Shown one piece after another: positions 61,881 through 64,000 of a stretch of DNA of 64,000 bases. Both the position numbers and the translations under genes were made by a program. How positions within the stretch are numbered: position 1 is the stretch's first letter; every line of letters begins with the position of its first letter. The notes below the pieces were generated by a model. The model was given only the letters and a program-made list of their open reading frames with translations. It had not been told where the DNA came from and did not search any database. Source of the DNA: Gemmatimonas sp. (GTDB taxonomy: Bacteria; Gemmatimonadota; Gemmatimonadetes; Gemmatimonadales; Gemmatimonadaceae); the NCBI GenBank assembly GCA_011390885.1, contig JAABRO010000062.1, positions 1 to 64,000 of the forward strand. Direction: 5' to 3'.

Positions 61881-62384
61881 ATGTTCACCACCCTCGACCA
61901 GTTCCTCGCCGTCTGGCAGTACGAAAGCGACGCCACGCAGCACCTGCTCGACACCCTCACCGACGCCTCGCTCGCGCAGCCGGTCGCGCCCGGCTACCGC
62001 ACGCTCGGCCGGCTGGCCTGGCACATCGCGCAGTCCATTCCCGAAATGCTCGCGCGCACCGGACTGCACGTGACGGGACCGGGCGAGCACGATCCCGTGC
62101 CCGCGACCGCCGCCGAGATCGCCGGCGCCTACCGCACGGCCGCGGCCTCGCTCGCCGAGCAGCTCCGAACGCACTGGACCGACGCCACGCTCGAGGAGAC
62201 CGACGACATGTACGGCGAGCGCTGGTCGCGCGGGCGCACGCTCGACGTGCTGCTCATGCACCAGGCGCACCACCGCGGGCAGCTCACCGTGCTCATGCGG
62301 CAGGCCGGCCTGCCAGTGGCCGGCGTGTACGGCCCGTCGCTCGAGGAGTGGGACGAGACCGGGATGGAGCCGCCGGCGATCTGA
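61881..62384 (+). CDS. DinB-family metal-binding protein
   Basis: 167 residues from ATG 61881. It is a four-helix bundle with the three metal-binding His spaced as in DinB/YfiT: LAWHIAQSI (near 50), and HQAHHRGQLTVLMRQAGLPV (near 129). Members include thiol-dependent transferases and hydrolases and many of unknown substrate. FTTLDQFLAVWQYESDATQH begins the first helix. The gene is divergent from the PqqD operon and convergent with RidA. It has no evident link to either. Confidence 0.87.
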   Translation: MFTTLDQFLAVWQYESDATQHLLDTLTDASLAQPVAPGYRTLGRLAWHIAQSIPEMLARTGLHVTGPGEHDPVPATAAEIAGAYRTAAASLAEQLRTHWTDATLEETDDMYGERWSRGRTLDVLLMHQAHHRGQLTVLMRQAGLPVAGVYGPSLEEWDETGMEPPAI

Positions 62385-62404
62385 CGACGGCCGGCAGGGC
62401 CGCG

Positions 62405-62809
62405 TCAGTCCGGCAGCACCGCCGTAACCTCCAGCTCCACGACCGCACCGGGCTCCACGAGTCCCGCCACCTGCACCGCGCTCATCGCGGGGTAGTGTCG
62501 TCCCATGAGGTCGCGGTACACCTGCCCGATCTCGCGCCCCGACGCGCGATACGCGGCGAGGTCGGTGAGGTACCAGGTGAGGCGCACCACGTGCTCCGGG
62601 CCTGCGCCTGCTTCTGCGAGCACGGCCAGCGCGTTGCGCAGCGCCTGTGCCGTCTGCTCCACGACACCGGGCCCCACCAGCCGCTGCTCGGCATCCCACC
62701 CGATCTGACCGGCCACGAACAGCTGCGTGCCACGCGCGGCCATGCCGTTCGCGTAGCCGCGCGGCGGCGGCCAGCCGGCCGGCTGCAGGATCCGGTGGGG
62801 CGTGCTCAT
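62405..62809 (-). CDS. RidA-family enamine/imine deaminase-like protein
   Basis: 134 residues. RidA fold residues include [16 protein letters not shown] (strand with the family Gly), [20 protein letters not shown] (helix), [20 protein letters not shown] (Arg anchoring substrate carboxylate) and [20 protein letters not shown] (Glu near the C-terminus). RidA hydrolyses reactive enamines/imines in the cytoplasm; relatives act on 2-aminomuconate. It overlaps the aryl-CoA ligase gene (ATGA), so the two act together. Confidence 0.88.
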   Translation of the reverse strand: MSTPHRILQPAGWPPPRGYANGMAARGTQLFVAGQIGWDAEQRLVGPGVVEQTAQALRNALAVLAEAGAGPEHVVRLTWYLTDLAAYRASGREIGQVYRDLMGRHYPAMSAVQVAGLVEPGAVVELEVTAVLPD

Positions 62810-64000
62810 GCATCCTCCCGCAGGCGATAACGCTGCAGCTTGCCGGTGTCGGTCTTCGGCAGCGCCGCCACGAAGGCGACGAGCCGCGGGTACTTGTACG
62901 GGGCGATCGTGGCCTTCACGTGGTCCTGCAGCGCGCGCACGAGCGCGTCCGACGGATCGTAGCCGGGGCGCAGCACCACGAACGCCTTCACGGCCTGCCC
63001 GCGCTCCTCGTCGGGCACGCCCACGACAGCGCACTCGGCCACCGCTTCGTGCGCGAGCACGGCCGCCTCCACCTCCGGCGCGCCGATGTTGTAGCCGCTC
63101 GAGATGATCAGGTCGTCCGTGCGCGCCTTGAAGTACACGTAACCGTCCGCGTCCATCACGGCGGCGTCCCCGGTGAGGTTCCAGCCCCGCTGCACGTAGG
63201 CGCGCTGCCGGTCGTCGGCGAGGTAGCGGCAACCCGTGGGGCCGCGCACCGCGAGGCGCCCCACCGTACCCGCCGGCACCGGCGCGAGCGCGTCATCGAG
63301 GATTGCCACCTCGTAGCCCGGCACCGCCCTGCCGATCGCCCCCGCGCGCACGTCGGCACCCGAGGCGGCGATGAAGATGTGGATGAGCTCCGTGGCCCCG
63401 ATGCCGTCGAGCATCTCGACACCCGTGGTCTCGCGCCAGAGCGTGCGCGTGGCATCGGGCAGCGCCTCGCCCGCCGACACGGACTGCCGCAGCGACGACG
63501 TGTCGAACGCGCCCGGCCGCTGCTGCAGCACGATCCCCATGTGCCGGTAGAACGTGGGTGCGGTGCAGGTGATCGTGGCGCGCGTGGCCGCGATCGCACC
63601 GAGCAGCTGCTCCGGCGTCACTTTCTCCACCAGCACCGTGGAGCCGCGCACCGCCATCGGGAAGCAGAGCAGCCCGCCCAGCCCGAAGGTGAACGCGAGT
63701 GGCGGCGTGCCAATGCACCGGTCGTCGCGGCCGATGCGCAGCACCTGCTTCGCGAAGCCGTCGCACATGATGAGCACGTCACGATGGAAGTGCAGGCATC
63801 CCTTGGGCTCGCCCGTCGTGCCGCTCGTGAACGCGATGAGGCACACGTCGTCCTGCGAGGTGGCCACCGCCGTGAACGGTGCGTCGTGCATCGTCATGCG
63901 CGCGTCGAGGTCGGCCGGGTGGTCACCGCCCCACGACAGCATCGCCACCGGCGGCGCATGCGCGCCCCGCTCGGCGTTCACCGCATGCACCGCCGTCTCG
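62806..64000 (-). CDS. AMP-forming aryl/acyl-CoA ligase, benzoate-type, N-terminus beyond window
   Basis: At least 398 residues are visible; the frame runs on past base 64000, so an apparent start at 63990 is internal. The acyl-adenylate motifs are [18 protein letters not shown] (P-loop), [12 protein letters not shown] (YGxTE-type motif), [28 protein letters not shown] and [23 protein letters not shown] carries the C-terminal catalytic Lys. [11 protein letters not shown] and [14 protein letters not shown] resemble benzoate-CoA and 2-aminobenzoate-CoA ligases. With RidA it suggests aromatic amino-acid or anthranilate catabolism through a CoA thioester. The next genes lie outside the window. 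Confidence 0.85.
   Translation of the reverse strand, partial: ETAVHAVNAERGAHAPPVAMLSWGGDHPADLDARMTMHDAPFTAVATSQDDVCLIAFTSGTTGEPKGCLHFHRDVLIMCDGFAKQVLRIGRDDRCIGTPPLAFTFGLGGLLCFPMAVRGSTVLVEKVTPEQLLGAIAATRATITCTAPTFYRHMGIVLQQRPGAFDTSSLRQSVSAGEALPDATRTLWRETTGVEMLDGIGATELIHIFIAASGADVRAGAIGRAVPGYEVAILDDALAPVPAGTVGRLAVRGPTGCRYLADDRQRAYVQRGWNLTGDAAVMDADGYVYFKARTDDLIISSGYNIGAPEVEAAVLAHEAVAECAVVGVPDEERGQAVKAFVVLRPGYDPSDALVRALQDHVKATIAPYKYPRLVAFVAALPKTDTGKLQRYRLREDA

Overview
The window is very GC-rich, densely coded bacterial chromosome (visually near 70% G+C). GTG starts and 1-14 bp gene overlaps are common. The protein repertoire is that of an aerobic or microaerobic heterotroph with a diderm envelope: a secretin and type II secretion genes, two large TonB-dependent receptors, lipoproteins and beta-barrels, many exported peptidases, a cbb3 oxidase with fused CcoN-CcoO, and a DUF1592/DUF1552/ankyrin set. 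This combination fits Gemmatimonadota best (Gemmatimonas-like). That placement is inference from gene content, as no rRNA or phylogenetic marker is present. I saw no tRNA, rRNA, CRISPR, transposase, integrase or prophage gene.

Layout. (1) 2-6773 (+): the end of a type II secretion operon: a pseudopilin tail, GspK, GspL, a GspM protein with a GspC/PilP-like tail, secretin GspD and ATPase GspE. (2) 6801-18208: exported hydrolases and small envelope proteins: an M24 peptidase, a DPP-IV-like S9 peptidase, a lipoprotein nuclease/phosphatase, a ferritin-like DUF2202 lipoprotein, a beta-barrel, a small lipoprotein, an M14 peptidase, a GNAT and a DUF411 copper-type protein. Two identical perfect hairpins separate convergent gene pairs here. 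(3) 18426-31175: a chemoreceptor with a His-rich membrane domain, then ccoNO-ccoQ-ccoP-ccoG-ccoH-SafE-ccoI. A subtilase and a membrane protein follow, and then a 57-codon ccoS that completes the cbb3 assembly set. (4) 31186-36523 (mostly -): an ECF sigma, FecR and TonB-receptor surface-signalling unit, plus two small genes. (5) 36675-44350 (-): a purple acid phosphatase, a PHP-type hydrolase, a second TonB receptor and IlvD. (6) 44681-50848 (+): a DUF1592 cytochrome-like protein, a DUF1552 Tat-type protein and an ankyrin protein, closed by a strong hairpin. (7) 50977-55140: hypothetical exported proteins, a divergent creatininase-family protein and an NAD(P)-binding protein. (8) 55327-61668 (-): a tight six-gene operon of a PqqD-like protein, an ATP-grasp ligase, a PLP decarboxylase-like enzyme, a urea-transporter/M23-peptidase fusion, a beta-barrel and a TPR protein. 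(9) 61881-64000: DinB, RidA and an aryl-CoA ligase cut by the window edge.

The most promising candidate for an undescribed system is region 8. A peptide-recognition-like protein, an amide-bond-forming ligase and an amino-acid-decarboxylase fold are translationally coupled to a membrane channel fused to a peptidase and to envelope proteins. Most other regions follow known themes with local oddities: a one-haem CcoP, a GspM-GspC fusion, a creatininase-like protein lacking usual ligands, and a displaced ccoS.
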